This document shows positions 47,526-56,078 of a DNA stretch of 64,000 nucleotides, piece by piece. Position 1 is the first letter of the stretch; each line of letters starts with the position of its first letter. The translations under genes were made by a program, and so were the position numbers. The DNA comes from Actinotignum timonense (GTDB lineage: Bacteria; Actinomycetota; Actinomycetes; Actinomycetales; Actinomycetaceae). The notes under the pieces were generated by a model. It was not told where the DNA came from. It saw only the letters and a list, made by a program, of their open reading frames with translations, and made no database searches. Location: the NCBI RefSeq assembly GCF_030216305.1, contig NZ_JASOKT010000004.1:1-64000 (forward strand), given 5' to 3'.

Positions 47526-49070
47526 TTACAGGATTGGGGTGGGCAGATCCACCACGGGTTCGGCCCGGCCTTCTGTGACCCACAGGCGCACATGCGGTGC
47601 GGTGATTGCCAGCACCACCAGCACCGAGATCCCGGCCGGGTACATGGCCGCGGTTTCCCCCGTGGTTGCAAGCAATAGGTAGAGCAGCGCAATACCCGCT
47701 TCGCAGGCGAGGAAGAGCACCCAGGCCACCCGGGAATGGTTGGCCACCCCGAACAGGAGCAGCAGCATAACCAGGTAGAGCACCACATCTACCGCGGAAG
47801 CCGGGAGCATATCGGTGACCAGCGCGGCCCCCAGCAGCACCGTGATCGCCACGGCGGAAAAGAGCAGAGCCCCGGGCGGGACGCGGTGTTCGGCCGCGGT
47901 GCGCGCCAGCTCGGTGGCCTTTTCTGCCATAGCACTGGAATTGCGCCACCCCGGCTTGCCCGCCGGGCCAGCGTGCCGGCGCCGGCCCGGGTATCCCGAA
48001 CCCCGCCGGCCCGCGCGCGGATGGCCAGAGCGCCCGCGGCCCGGCAGCGCCGTCGTACCATTACCGGAACCACGCTCACCACGCGTTCCCTCACCGTACG
48101 TTCCCTCCGCATCGGGGAAGCTCTCCTCTACGCCCTCTTCCAGACGCGCGGCCGCGCCGGTGACATCGAGGATGGGAAGATCGCCGTCGGTTTGAATCTC
48201 ATCCCCGCCGCCGTTACGCGAGCTATAGGCGTTGAAATACTGCTCGATCACGCTCACGTGGCTATCGGGATCCGCGTAACGCACCGTATTGATAATGAAA
48301 TCCCGCTCGGCATCAATATTCGGATCGATTTTGTGGGTGAATTGCCCGGTGAAAATGGATAGCCCCACGCTGCGATCAAAGGTTCCGGCCGCGAGCCAGG
48401 TGATGCGTTCCCCGCCCGGGAGCGTCCAATCCGGCGGGCAGCGCCAAAAGCGTACGTGGTGGCGCCGGGCCGCATTGCCATCCACTTCCTGCTGGTAGGC
48501 GAATTCCTGTTTTCGAGAAAACAAATACAGATCGGAGACCGGCGCCGAAGGATAGGAGCGGCGCAGCACCGCGGCCACGATAATGCGCCAAGAAGTGCGG
48601 AAAGTAACGGGTTCGGCTTCGATCCAGCCCGCGGCCCGCATGGCGGCGTGAATATCCGCTTCGCTGCCCTCCCAGCCGATATTGACCGGGTCCCCGAGGA
48701 TGCCGTCCGCAGTTTTGGTGCGCCCGAAGAAATAATCCGGCACATACATCAGCGAAAACAGCTGGTGCAGGCGCGGGAAAGCGAAATACGCCGCGAGCGC
48801 CCAAAATACCAGCAGGTGGAGCCACCACAGCGGTTGCCCGGGAAGCCCGCGCAGCAAAAGCAGCACGGCCAGCCAGAAACTATAAATCAGGGCGACGACG
48901 ACGAACAGGCCCGCCAATACCGCATACAAAGGGAAGCCGCGCCGCAGCCGCTGCCGGGGCAGGCGGGTATAGGCGGGCGGGCGCGCGGGGACTGGCCAGC
49001 GCTGATCAGCGCTGTGCCGCACCGAGAGCACCGGCGTTGTTTGCCCGACATCGCTTTGTTCCTGAGTCAC
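47526..49070 (-). CDS. LssY C-terminal domain membrane protein
   Basis: A 514-aa protein. Two N-terminal helices (~45-75 and ~80-100) precede a soluble LssY_C domain (~120-330) with GDPVNIGWEGSEADIHAAMR, RRSYPSAPVSDLYLF, FAYQQEVDGN and HHVRFWRCP, all characteristic of the family. A Gly/Arg-rich linker (~335-380) is followed by four C-terminal helices. The biochemical function of LssY_C is not established; the fusion to extra helices is typical in actinobacteria. GTG 49070 follows TAAAAT by six bases, so it is probably leaderless. It lies between truA and rplM on the same strand. Confidence 0.8.
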   Translation of the reverse strand: MTQEQSDVGQTTPVLSVRHSADQRWPVPARPPAYTRLPRQRLRRGFPLYAVLAGLFVVVALIYSFWLAVLLLLRGLPGQPLWWLHLLVFWALAAYFAFPRLHQLFSLMYVPDYFFGRTKTADGILGDPVNIGWEGSEADIHAAMRAAGWIEAEPVTFRTSWRIIVAAVLRRSYPSAPVSDLYLFSRKQEFAYQQEVDGNAARRHHVRFWRCPPDWTLPGGERITWLAAGTFDRSVGLSIFTGQFTHKIDPNIDAERDFIINTVRYADPDSHVSVIEQYFNAYSSRNGGGDEIQTDGDLPILDVTGAAARLEEGVEESFPDAEGTYGEGTRGERGSGNGTTALPGRGRSGHPRAGRRGSGYPGRRRHAGPAGKPGWRNSSAMAEKATELARTAAEHRVPPGALLFSAVAITVLLGAALVTDMLPASAVDVVLYLVMLLLLFGVANHSRVAWVLFLACEAGIALLYLLLATTGETAAMYPAGISVLVVLAITAPHVRLWVTEGRAEPVVDLPTPIL

Positions 49071-49190
49071 GCCTCGATTTTACTCGGAGCCTACGACACA
49101 TTAAATCGGCCTGAATTGACGATGCTCGTCACGCGGGGAGCAGCGGGGGTACGTTTCGCCGCGCCGAGCTTGCGCAATGGTAGCGCCCGG

Positions 49191-50066
49191 CTAATCCTCG
49201 AGCAGGGTGCGGATGGCCCGGGATGCCGCGGCGCGCGCGGCCCACTGGCTCGGTTCGGGATAATTCACTTTTTCCAGGGTGAGGGGATGGGGCGGGGCCA
49301 CCACCACCTCGCCGTCGCGGCTCGCTTCGCGCAGGCGCCGGAGTGGCCAGGCGGCGTCGCGCTGCCCCTCGCCCACCCGGAGCAGCGAGCCGACCAGGGT
49401 CCGCACCATGGAATGGCAAAAAGCATCGGCCACCGCGTGGATGGTTACTAGCTCGCCTTCTTCAGCCACGTCCAGAGCCAGGAGCTCGCGGACCGTCGTC
49501 GCTCCCGGGCGCGGTTTGCAATAGGAGAGGAAATCGTGTTCGCCCAGGAGGGAGGCCGCGGCCTCCCTCATCGCGTTGAGGTCGAGCGGGCCGGCCAGCC
49601 AGAGGACGTCGCGTCGTCGTAAGGGATCAAAGTGACCCACCGCAATGCGGTACGTGTATTCGCGCGAAACCGCGGAAAAACGGGCGTCGAAATCGGGGGA
49701 AACTTCGCGGGCGCTGTGGAGCACAATATCGGCACTCCCTCGCGGTCCGCCCGCACCCCGCGCGAGCAGGCCCTGCACGCGCCGCACCAGCACCCGGGTG
49801 GGGTCATCTTGAGAGCGCCCCGCCACCGCAGCAAGAGCCGTGCGCGGCACATCCATATGAGCGACCTGCCCGCGGGCATGCACCCCGGCGTCGGTGCGCC
49901 CGGCAACGGTGAGGGCGACCGGCACGCGCAGCACCGTGGCGAGGGCTTCGGTGAGAGTGCCTTCCACGGTGCGCAGGCCGGGCTGCGCCGCCCAACCGTG
50001 AAATTCAGTACCGTCGTAGGAAAGATCAAGCCGAAGCCGAAGGTTTTGCGCTAGCGTGTCACTCAT
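49191..50066 (-). CDS. truA: tRNA pseudouridine synthase A
   Basis: Isomerises U38-U40 in the anticodon arm of tRNAs. The 291-aa enzyme has the nucleophile Asp in VAGRTDAGVHARGQVAH (~60), the start LRLRLDLSYDGTEFHGWA, and the C-terminal FCHSMVRTLVGSLLRVGEG. The ATG at 50066 is chosen because the domain begins there; the frame continues upstream only as low-complexity antisense of the neighbouring gene. Its start codon overlaps that of the divergent glucokinase-like gene (shared CATG 50064-50067). rplQ normally precedes truA; here the plus-strand gene intervenes. Confidence 0.95.
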   Translation of the reverse strand: MSDTLAQNLRLRLDLSYDGTEFHGWAAQPGLRTVEGTLTEALATVLRVPVALTVAGRTDAGVHARGQVAHMDVPRTALAAVAGRSQDDPTRVLVRRVQGLLARGAGGPRGSADIVLHSAREVSPDFDARFSAVSREYTYRIAVGHFDPLRRRDVLWLAGPLDLNAMREAAASLLGEHDFLSYCKPRPGATTVRELLALDVAEEGELVTIHAVADAFCHSMVRTLVGSLLRVGEGQRDAAWPLRRLREASRDGEVVVAPPHPLTLEKVNYPEPSQWAARAAASRAIRTLLED

Positions 50067-51087
50067 GGATCCAGTTTCCCACGCCGAGCCCTCCGCCCGC
50101 ATACCCGCGAGCCGCGCGCCAGAAGGCCGCGGGCTCGAGGGGCACGTAGCCGAGGCCTGTGTAGCCGAGGCCTGTGTAGCCGAGGGCCGTGCACTCGAAA
50201 GCGAAGAGCCGGCCCTCCCACTCGGGACCGCGCCACTGTACGCGAGTGCACCCAGCCCGGAGGACGCCGCGAACGCCACCACCGCGGCCGCTGTTTCCGG
50301 GCCGCGCACTTTCGCGGTGGATTGCGGCGGGGGCGGTATCAAAACGGCGCTGCTGGACGCGGCCGGCACCCAGATCGGGCCGGCCCGGCGCACCCCGGTC
50401 CGCTACCCCTTCTCCCCCGCGGCCCTGGAAAATATCATTGCCGCGGATGCCGCCGCACTGCGCGCCGAGGGCTGCGATTTTGAGCGCCTCACGGTAGGAA
50501 TGCCGGGGATGCTCCGCCACGGCGTGGTGGTTTATACCCCGCATTACATTCGCCGTGCCGGCCCGCACACCCGCCTCGACCCGGAGATGGAGGCCGCCTG
50601 GAACGGCCTGGATATTCGCGCCGCACTCACCACGCGTTTTTCCCGGTCCACCCTGGTGCTCAACGACGCTGAAGTAGCCGCCGCCGCAACCGTGACCGGC
50701 CAGGGCCTGGAAGTGGTGCTCACCTTCGGAACCGGGCTGGGCAATGCCATTGTTGATAACGGGGTTCTGGCTCCCCACCTGGAGTTTTCGCATGCCCCGC
50801 TGCGCTGGGGCCTCACCTATGATGATGTGATCGGCGAAATTGAGCGCATCCGCCTGGGCGATGCCGCGTGGAGCCGCCAGGTGGCCCGCGCTATTGAGTC
50901 CCTCTACCCGGTGATCCGCTGGGACACCCTCTACCTCGGGGGCGGCAACGCGGCGCGCATCACCGAGAGCGTGCGCGAACGCTTGAGCGGTTCGGTGGTC
51001 TTTATTCCGAATGCCGCCGGGATGAGTGGCGGGGTGCGCGCTTGGGATCTGGTGGCCGCTTCCGAGCGGGCTCGTGCGGAACAGTAG
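50065..51087 (+). CDS. ROK family sugar kinase, polyphosphate glucokinase-like
   Basis: A 340-aa kinase. The phosphate loop is TFAVDCGGGGIKTALLDAAG (~91-110), followed by VGMPGMLRHG, VLNDAEVAAAAT, the adenosine/phosphate motif LTFGTGLGNAIVDNG and LYLGGGNA. This fits actinobacterial polyphosphate/ATP glucokinases, which lack the ROK zinc finger. The expected ELGH-like catalytic segment reads LEFSHAP. The first ~85 residues are a low-complexity extension with three tandem 15-bp units (VAEAC). TAGCGT (50052-50057) seven bases before ATG 50065 suggests a leaderless mRNA. The gene is inserted between rplQ and truA against their direction. Confidence 0.75.
   Translation: MDPVSHAEPSARIPASRAPEGRGLEGHVAEACVAEACVAEGRALESEEPALPLGTAPLYASAPSPEDAANATTAAAVSGPRTFAVDCGGGGIKTALLDAAGTQIGPARRTPVRYPFSPAALENIIAADAAALRAEGCDFERLTVGMPGMLRHGVVVYTPHYIRRAGPHTRLDPEMEAAWNGLDIRAALTTRFSRSTLVLNDAEVAAAATVTGQGLEVVLTFGTGLGNAIVDNGVLAPHLEFSHAPLRWGLTYDDVIGEIERIRLGDAAWSRQVARAIESLYPVIRWDTLYLGGGNAARITESVRERLSGSVVFIPNAAGMSGGVRAWDLVAASERARAEQ
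50146..50190. repeat. Three tandem 15-bp repeats in the glucokinase-like gene
   Basis: Units GTAGCCGAGGCCTGT (twice, perfect, 50146-50160 and 50161-50175) and GTAGCCGAGGGCCGT (50176-50190). They encode VAEAC, VAEAC and VAEGR in the disordered N-terminal extension and keep the frame. Confidence 0.9.
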
Positions 51088-51137
51088 CCCCGCTCCCCGC
51101 AGGCAACAGTAGCCCTGCGTCCTGCGGGCAGCGAAAA

Positions 51138-51167
51138 GGGCTCCGGAAACTCACGTTTCCGAAGCCC
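51138..51167. terminator. Terminator shared by rplQ and the glucokinase-like gene
   Basis: The stem GGGCTCCGGAAAC/GTTTCCGAAGCCC (51138-51150, 51155-51167) has a 4-nt loop. The minus strand continues with TTTTCGC, marking the end of the rplQ transcript; on the plus strand TTCTCT follows, so it can serve both convergent genes. Confidence 0.85.
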
Positions 51168-51234
51168 TTCTCTCAAGCTTCCCGGCGGTTCGGTTTACTC
51201 ACGTGACCGAACCAACCGCAGGCGCTTCTCTGGC

Positions 51235-51813
51235 TTACTTAGCTTCTTCGGCCTTCTCGGCCTCCGCAGCTTCGTCCGCGCTGGGAGCCGATTCCGCAGA
51301 TTCGGCGCTTTCCGCAGATTCAGCAGATTCCGCAGACTCCGCGCTTTCGGCCGACTCAGCGGATTCCGCGGATTCAGCCGACTCGGCTTCTTCCGCGGCA
51401 GCGGCGCGCTCGGCGGCCTTTTCCGCTTCCTTGACAACGGCCTGCTTCGGGGAAACCTTCTCGGTCACCAGCGAAATAACGGCCATCGGGGTGTTATCAC
51501 CGCGGCGGTTGCCCACCTTGGTGATGCGGGTGTAGCCACCCTCGCGTTCCGCGAAGAGCGGGGCGAGTTCCTCGAAGAGGATGTAGGCGGTTTCACGATC
51601 GCCCAGCACCTTGAGGGCCAGGCGGCGATTGTGGGTATCACCCTTCTTCGCCTTCGTGATGAGCTTTTCGATATGGGGACGCACCGCGCGAGCCTTCGCT
51701 TCGGTGGTCTTAATCGACGTGTGATGAATAAGTTCCTTGCACAGGTTGGCAAGAATCTTGCGCTGGTGGGCGGGGCTACCGCCGAGGCGCGGACCCTTGG
51801 TGGGCTTAGGCAT
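51235..51813 (-). CDS. rplQ: 50S ribosomal protein L17 with long Ser/Glu/Ala tail
   Basis: Large-subunit protein near the exit tunnel. The core (residues 1-~120: [50 protein letters not shown]) is canonical. A further ~70 residues form a repetitive acidic tail made of about nine ESA units followed by [16 protein letters not shown], encoded by imperfect 9-bp repeats at about 51275-51400. Tails of this kind occur in actinobacterial L17, but the repeat number is likely variable. It is the last gene of the alpha cluster and ends at the hairpin at 51138-51167. Confidence 0.97.
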   Translation of the reverse strand: MPKPTKGPRLGGSPAHQRKILANLCKELIHHTSIKTTEAKARAVRPHIEKLITKAKKGDTHNRRLALKVLGDRETAYILFEELAPLFAEREGGYTRITKVGNRRGDNTPMAVISLVTEKVSPKQAVVKEAEKAAERAAAAEEAESAESAESAESAESAESAESAESAESAESAESAPSADEAAEAEKAEEAK

Positions 51814-51842
51814 TGTCTACTCCTAGTAAATTATGTGGCTGC

Positions 51843-52844
51843 TCAGGCCTGAGAATCGTCGCTGAACTGCATCCCGAAATCATCGAATCCGCCACCGAGG
51901 AAGCTCGATCCGGAATCCTTGAGGCTCAGGTCCATCTTCGCCAGTTCATCCTTGACATCATCGATGGACTTCGCCCCGAAGTTGCGAATATCGAGCAGGT
52001 CGGCTTCCGAGCGCTGCACCAGTTCCCCAATGGTGTGGATACCTTCGCGCTGCAGGCAGTTCTGGGAACGTGCGGGCAGGTTGAGGATGGTGATCGGGCG
52101 CTGCAGATCCGAGGAGCGCTGCTCGGTGACCGGTGCCGGACCAATTTCGATGCCTTCGGCTTCGTCATTGAGATCCACGGCCAGGCCGAAGAGCTCCACG
52201 AGGGTCTTGCCGGCAGAGGCGAGGGCGTCCCGCGGGGTCGTCGATTCCTTGGTTTCCACATCCACCACGAGGCGATCAAAGTCGGTGCGCTGTTCCACAC
52301 GGGTGGCTTCCACCTTGTAGGAAACCTTGAGCACCGGCGAGTAGATCGAGTCAATCGGAATGCGGCCGATCTCATCGTTATCGCCCTTGTTGAGAGCCGC
52401 GGAAACGTAGCCGCGCCCGCGTTCAACCGTGAGGTCGATTTCGAGCTTGCCCTTGTCATTGAGGGTGGCGATATGCAGATCCTGGTTGAGGATCTCCACG
52501 CCCGCCGGCGGGGTGATATCCGCGGCGGTCACTTCGCCCGGGCCCGTCTTCCGCAGGTACATGAGGACCGGTTCGTCGTTATCCGAGGAGACAACAAGTT
52601 CCTTGAGGTTGAGGATGATTTCCGCAACATCTTCCTTCACACCGGGAATGGTGGAGAACTCATGGAGCACCCCATCGATGCGGATCGAGGTGACCGCAGC
52701 ACCGGGAATGGAGGACAGCAGGGTACGGCGCAGGGAATTACCCAGCGTGTACCCGAATCCGGGTTCGAGCGGTTCGAGGACGAACCGGGACCGGAATTCG
52801 GAGATCTTCTCTTCACTCAGAACGGGACGTTGTGCAATAAGCAC
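51843..52844 (-). CDS. rpoA: DNA-directed RNA polymerase, alpha subunit
   Basis: The alpha dimer nucleates assembly of RNA polymerase, and its C-terminal domain contacts UP elements and activators. The 333 aa include the N-terminal domain (~1-230; [31 protein letters not shown]) and the C-terminal domain (~250-315; [25 protein letters not shown]). AAAGG precedes the ATG. It is separated from rpsK by a 188-bp hairpin-rich gap where rpsD stands in many bacteria, and is followed 29 bp later by rplQ. Confidence 0.98.
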   Translation of the reverse strand: MLIAQRPVLSEEKISEFRSRFVLEPLEPGFGYTLGNSLRRTLLSSIPGAAVTSIRIDGVLHEFSTIPGVKEDVAEIILNLKELVVSSDNDEPVLMYLRKTGPGEVTAADITPPAGVEILNQDLHIATLNDKGKLEIDLTVERGRGYVSAALNKGDNDEIGRIPIDSIYSPVLKVSYKVEATRVEQRTDFDRLVVDVETKESTTPRDALASAGKTLVELFGLAVDLNDEAEGIEIGPAPVTEQRSSDLQRPITILNLPARSQNCLQREGIHTIGELVQRSEADLLDIRNFGAKSIDDVKDELAKMDLSLKDSGSSFLGGGFDDFGMQFSDDSQA

Positions 52845-52920
52845 GATTCTTTCCTTTCCGCAAACAACCGCTATATGAGGTTTGCGTAGCCTCGCGAAAC
52901 TCCGTCTGTCCGCGAGGTTC

Positions 52921-53017
52921 GGGCGCGGCTTTTCCTGTCAAAGCCCGCGCCCTGGGAGGGGTGCCGCAGCGGCCGGTGCCGCTGCGGGCGGCGTCGTACC
53001 TACAAAGGCGACGCCGC
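52921..53017 (-). promoter_or_regulatory. Three stem-loops between rpsK and rpoA
   Basis: Three stems: GCGGCGTC/GACGCCGC (52988-52995, 53010-53017, with a dispersed-motif copy running into the loop), GCAGCGGC/GCCGCTGC (52966-52973, 52978-52985), and a bulged GGGCGCGG..CTTT/AAAG..CCCGCGCCC (52921-52952). None has a U-run on the minus strand. They may pause or partly terminate transcription, stabilise ends after processing, or bind a ribosomal protein. Confidence 0.55.
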
Positions 53018-53032
53018 TGCACCGCGCCGCTA

Positions 53033-53443
53033 CTAGACGCGACGGCGCTTGGGCGGGCGGCACCCGTTGAAGGCCTGCGGAGTCACATCGGAAATGGAGG
53101 TGACTTCCAGCCCGGAGGCGGTCAGGGAACGGATCGCGGTTTCGCGCCCGGAACCCGGACCCTTGACGAACACATCAACCTTCTTCATGCCCTGTTCCAT
53201 GGCCTGACGCGCGGCGTTTTCCGCGGCGAGCTGCGCGGCGTAGGGAGTCGACTTACGCGAGCCCTTGAAGCCAACCATCCCGGAGGACGCGGAAGCGATC
53301 ACCGCACCGGTGGGATCGGTGATGGACACGATGGTGTTATTGAAGGTGGACTTAATGTGGGCCTGACCCACGGTGACATTACGACGCTGATTGCGACGCG
53401 GACGGCGCGCACCGGCGTTAGCAGAACGAGTCTGACGAGCCAT
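53033..53443 (-). CDS. rpsK: 30S ribosomal protein S11
   Basis: Small-subunit platform protein, 136 aa. The core contains [39 protein letters not shown] and the C-terminal [20 protein letters not shown], all standard. The N terminus has the usual basic actinobacterial extension. AGGAGAAA upstream gives the ATG. It follows rpsM by 29 bp and is followed by the hairpin-rich gap before rpoA; rpsD is absent here. Confidence 0.98.
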   Translation of the reverse strand: MARQTRSANAGARRPRRNQRRNVTVGQAHIKSTFNNTIVSITDPTGAVIASASSGMVGFKGSRKSTPYAAQLAAENAARQAMEQGMKKVDVFVKGPGSGRETAIRSLTASGLEVTSISDVTPQAFNGCRPPKRRRV

Positions 53444-53472
53444 AATCTATTTCTCCTGAACTACGACGAAGC

Positions 53473-53847
53473 CTACTTGGCCTTCTTCTTACCGGCCACG
53501 GTGCGCTTGGGGCCCTTGCGGGTGCGCGCGTTGGTCTTGGTGCGCTGCCCGTGCACGGGCAAGCCGCGACGGTGACGCAGGCCCTGGTACGAACCGATTT
53601 CGATCTTGCGGCGAATATCGGCCTGGACTTCGCGGCGCAGGTCGCCTTCAACCTTGTAGTTCTCGTCGATATGGTTCTTGAGTTTCACCAGATCGTCTTC
53701 AGTGAGATCACGCACGCGGGTATCCGGGTTCACCCCGGTAGCGGCGAGGGTCTCGTGGGCGCGGGTGCGTCCAATGCCAAAAATGTAAGTGAGCGCGATC
53801 TCAATCCGCTTTTCGCGGGGGAGATCAACGCCGGAGAGACGTGCCAA
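53473..53847 (-). CDS. rpsM: 30S ribosomal protein S13
   Basis: Head protein contacting the large subunit and P-site tRNA, 124 aa. The core [20 protein letters not shown] and the C-terminal [20 protein letters not shown] are canonical. The TTG at 53847 is preferred because it gives the usual (M)ARLxGVDLPR N terminus and lies eight bases after AAGGGAG; the frame extends to 53898, which would add 17 unusual residues. Downstream of rpmJ and upstream of rpsK. Confidence 0.97.
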   Translation of the reverse strand: MARLSGVDLPREKRIEIALTYIFGIGRTRAHETLAATGVNPDTRVRDLTEDDLVKLKNHIDENYKVEGDLRREVQADIRRKIEIGSYQGLRHRRGLPVHGQRTKTNARTRKGPKRTVAGKKKAK

Positions 53848-53973
53848 TTTCTTAGCTCCCTTAGTTATGCCGGAGGTGTCGGGCACTGCTGTTCCCACGG
53901 GTCTCTAATCCGTGAGCCCCGGCCTCCGGACCGGGGGTTGCCTTGCGGCTAACAGTGCTGGTGCAACGGGGCT

Positions 53974-54090
53974 TTAGCCCTGACGCTGCTTATGGCGCGG
54001 ATTCGAGCTGCAGATCACCATGACGCGACCGTGGCGCCGAATGACCTTGCAGTTATCGCAAATGCGCTTAACGCTCGGCTTGACCTTCAT
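53974..54090 (-). CDS. rpmJ: 50S ribosomal protein L36 (zinc-binding C+ form)
   Basis: A 38-aa protein on the minus strand, read directly from the DNA: starts [19 protein letters not shown] and ends [10 protein letters not shown]. Zinc ligands are Cys11, Cys14, Cys27 and His33, so this is the zinc-dependent form; a C- paralogue may exist elsewhere for zinc limitation. It lies between infA (19 bp upstream) and rpsM, the standard order. A weak AAGGAAAG precedes the ATG. Confidence 0.97.
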   Translation of the reverse strand: MKVKPSVKRICDNCKVIRRHGRVMVICSSNPRHKQRQG

Positions 54091-54109
54091 GAATAACTTT
54101 CCTTGTTGA

Positions 54110-54331
54110 TCACTTGTAGCGGTAGACAATCCGCCCGCGGTTCAGGTCATAGGGCGTGAGCTCTACAACCACCCGATCCTCGGGCAGGATACGAATGTAG
54201 TGCTGACGCATTTTGCCGGAAATATGGGCCAGAACTTCGTGCCCGTTTTCCAGCTCGACCTTGAACATCGCGTTGGGCAGCGCTTCGATCACGCTACCTT
54301 CAACTTCGATGACGCCGTCTTTCTTCGCCAT
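54110..54331 (-). CDS. infA: Translation initiation factor IF-1
   Basis: An OB-fold protein of 73 aa that occupies the ribosomal A site during initiation. The sequence from [20 protein letters not shown] to [12 protein letters not shown] is canonical. The ATG 54331 is fixed by homology; the frame extends upstream without support. A promoter with -35 TTACGT and -10 TAGTAT (54456-54427) precedes it by about 95 nt, so infA-rpmJ-rpsM-rpsK(-rpoA-rplQ) can be transcribed separately from map. Confidence 0.98.
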   Translation of the reverse strand: MAKKDGVIEVEGSVIEALPNAMFKVELENGHEVLAHISGKMRQHYIRILPEDRVVVELTPYDLNRGRIVYRYK

Positions 54332-54426
54332 GTTCCTCGCTAACAGTGTTGCCCGCACCGGATTGTGCGGGACATCAAAATCGGTGCGCAAGCGTGCGCC
54401 ATATGGGCACACGGCACCGACGTTCA

Positions 54427-54464
54427 ATACTACTGCACGAAGCCGCCCCTACGTAAGGGGCGGC
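54427..54464 (-). promoter_or_regulatory. infA promoter overlapped by a hairpin
   Basis: On the minus strand -35 TTACGT (54456-54451), 18 bp, -10 TAGTAT (54432-54427). The perfect stem GCCGCCCCT/AGGGGCGGC (54442-54450, 54456-54464) has its loop exactly on the -35. It may end map transcription and at the same time link upstream readthrough to infA promoter activity. Confidence 0.65.
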
Positions 54465-54523
54465 AGCGATGTTATGGGTCACGTGTAGCGCGGGAATTGC
54501 GCCGGGAACGGTTGTGCGCGGCG

Positions 54524-54600
54524 CGCTTTTAGTACGACGGCGCAGCTGCGGCGCGTGGGTTCGTAGCCCTGCACCGCGCTATTAGTACGACGACGCAGCT
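54524..54600. repeat. Pair of direct 24-bp repeats carrying the dispersed motif, 3' of map
   Basis: Segments 54524-54547 and 54577-54600 match at 22 of 24 positions and each contains TTAGTACGACGRCGCAGCT. The second copy runs into the map stop codon. They have the same orientation, 53 bp apart. They are the clearest examples of the motif found across the window. Confidence 0.85.
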
Positions 54601-55423
54601 AGTCCCCGAGGGGAACCGGCACCACACCGTACTTCGCAAGGCGGGCCGCTCCCCCATCGGGCTCATTGAGCACCCAAATACCGCCGGCGTGCTTCGCGAT
54701 TTGGCTTTCCCAATGGCAGGCATCCTGGCCATCCGCAGTTTTGACCGTCCAGCCATCGGCCAGGGTGATGTTCTCCTGGGAGCCGGCGGTAAGAATCGGT
54801 TCGATGCACAGCACCATGCCGGCCTTGAGCCGGGGCCCGCGCCCGCGGGTGCGGTAATTGAAGACCGTGGGGTCTTCGTGCATGGCCCGCCCAATGCCGT
54901 GCCCGGTGAATTCTTCCACGATGCCCGGTTCGGGATCTTGGGATACCACGAAATCGTCAATGGCTGCCCCGATATCGGAGACGAATTTGCCGGTGGCCAT
55001 CGCGGCGATACCCACCCACATGGATTCTTCCGTAATATCGGAGAGCCGCTGGCGGGCGGCCATCTGCTCCTCATCCCCACCCGGAAGAACAATGGAGAAA
55101 CAGGAATCCCCATTCCAGCCGTTGAGGAGTGCCCCGCAGTCAAAGGAAACCAGGTCCCCCGGCTTGAGGATTTCCTCTTCGCTGGGGATACCGTGCACCA
55201 CGGTGTTATTCACCGAGATGCAGGTCTGGGCCGGGTAATCGTAATACCCGTAAAAATTCGAGACGGCCCCGTGTGCCTCCAAGACGGCCTTGGCGCGCTG
55301 GTCGAGCTGCGCCGTCGACATTCCGGCTTTCACGTGGGCGCGCAAGTCATCGTGAATCGCGCGCACCACGAGCGCGGCCTGGCGCATGCCCAGGATATCC
55401 GCCTCGCTGCGAAGATTAATCAT
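54599..55423 (-). CDS. map: Type I methionine aminopeptidase
   Basis: Removes N-terminal Met from new proteins. The 274-aa chain has the five metal ligands of the pita-bread fold: Asp in VSFDCGALLNGWNGDSC (two Asp), His in GHGIGRAMHEDP, Glu in CIEPIL and Glu in WESQIAKHAGG. This is followed by a short C-terminal extension (LNEPDGGAARLAKYG..) not seen in minimal enzymes. It lies eight bases after adk, in the secY-adk-map order usual for this cluster. Confidence 0.96.
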   Translation of the reverse strand: MINLRSEADILGMRQAALVVRAIHDDLRAHVKAGMSTAQLDQRAKAVLEAHGAVSNFYGYYDYPAQTCISVNNTVVHGIPSEEEILKPGDLVSFDCGALLNGWNGDSCFSIVLPGGDEEQMAARQRLSDITEESMWVGIAAMATGKFVSDIGAAIDDFVVSQDPEPGIVEEFTGHGIGRAMHEDPTVFNYRTRGRGPRLKAGMVLCIEPILTAGSQENITLADGWTVKTADGQDACHWESQIAKHAGGIWVLNEPDGGAARLAKYGVVPVPLGD

Positions 55424-55431
55424 CGGTACGC

Positions 55432-56007
55432 CTACCGGCCCAGGAAATCGCGCAGCGCGGTATCAATCGCGGCGGCGACTTCCTCCACGGTGCCCAGGCC
55501 ATTGACGGAGACCACGAGGCCGCGGCTGGCGTAAGCGTCGATAATCGGCTTGGTGGTGGCGTGGTAAACCTCGATGCGGTGGCGGATAACATCCTCGGTA
55601 TCGTCGGCGCGGCCCTGCTCAAGAGCGCGCCCGAGGAGGCGCTGGACCACCACGTCGTCGTCGGCCTGCAGTTCCACCACGGCGTCCACGTTCTTCTCAC
55701 CGAGCATGGTATCCAGAGCGCTTACCTGATCAAGATTGCGCGGGTAACCATCGAGGAGGAAACCGGCGGCCGCATCGGCTTCGCCCAGGCGCTCCTCCAC
55801 CATCTGGTTCGTCACGGAATCGGGAACCAGCTCGCCCTTTTCCGAATAGGAGGCCGCCAGGCGCCCGAGTTCATCCTGAGCCTTGGCGTGCGCGCGGAAC
55901 AGGTCACCGGTGGAAATCGCCGGGATACCGTAGCGCTGCGCAATACCGGCCGCCTGGGTGCCTTTGCCCGCGCCCGGGGGGCCAACCAAAATCAAACGTA
56001 CTGACAT
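55432..56007 (-). CDS. adk: Adenylate kinase
   Basis: Balances ATP, ADP and AMP. The 191 aa have the P-loop GPPGAGKGTQ, the AMP site ISTGDLFRAHAK, the motif LLDGYPRNLDQ, and a short LID without zinc Cys residues, as in other actinobacteria. The ATG 56007 (MSVRLILVG) has AAGG eight bases upstream; a GTG three codons earlier is less likely. It lies 71 bp after secY and just before map. Confidence 0.96.
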   Translation of the reverse strand: MSVRLILVGPPGAGKGTQAAGIAQRYGIPAISTGDLFRAHAKAQDELGRLAASYSEKGELVPDSVTNQMVEERLGEADAAAGFLLDGYPRNLDQVSALDTMLGEKNVDAVVELQADDDVVVQRLLGRALEQGRADDTEDVIRHRIEVYHATTKPIIDAYASRGLVVSVNGLGTVEEVAAAIDTALRDFLGR

Positions 56008-56078
56008 GAGTGGCACCTTTCTGTGTTATCGATGCGGAGCGCCCGCGCGCCCCGCCGGAAAGAAGGGGCGAGGCCGCG

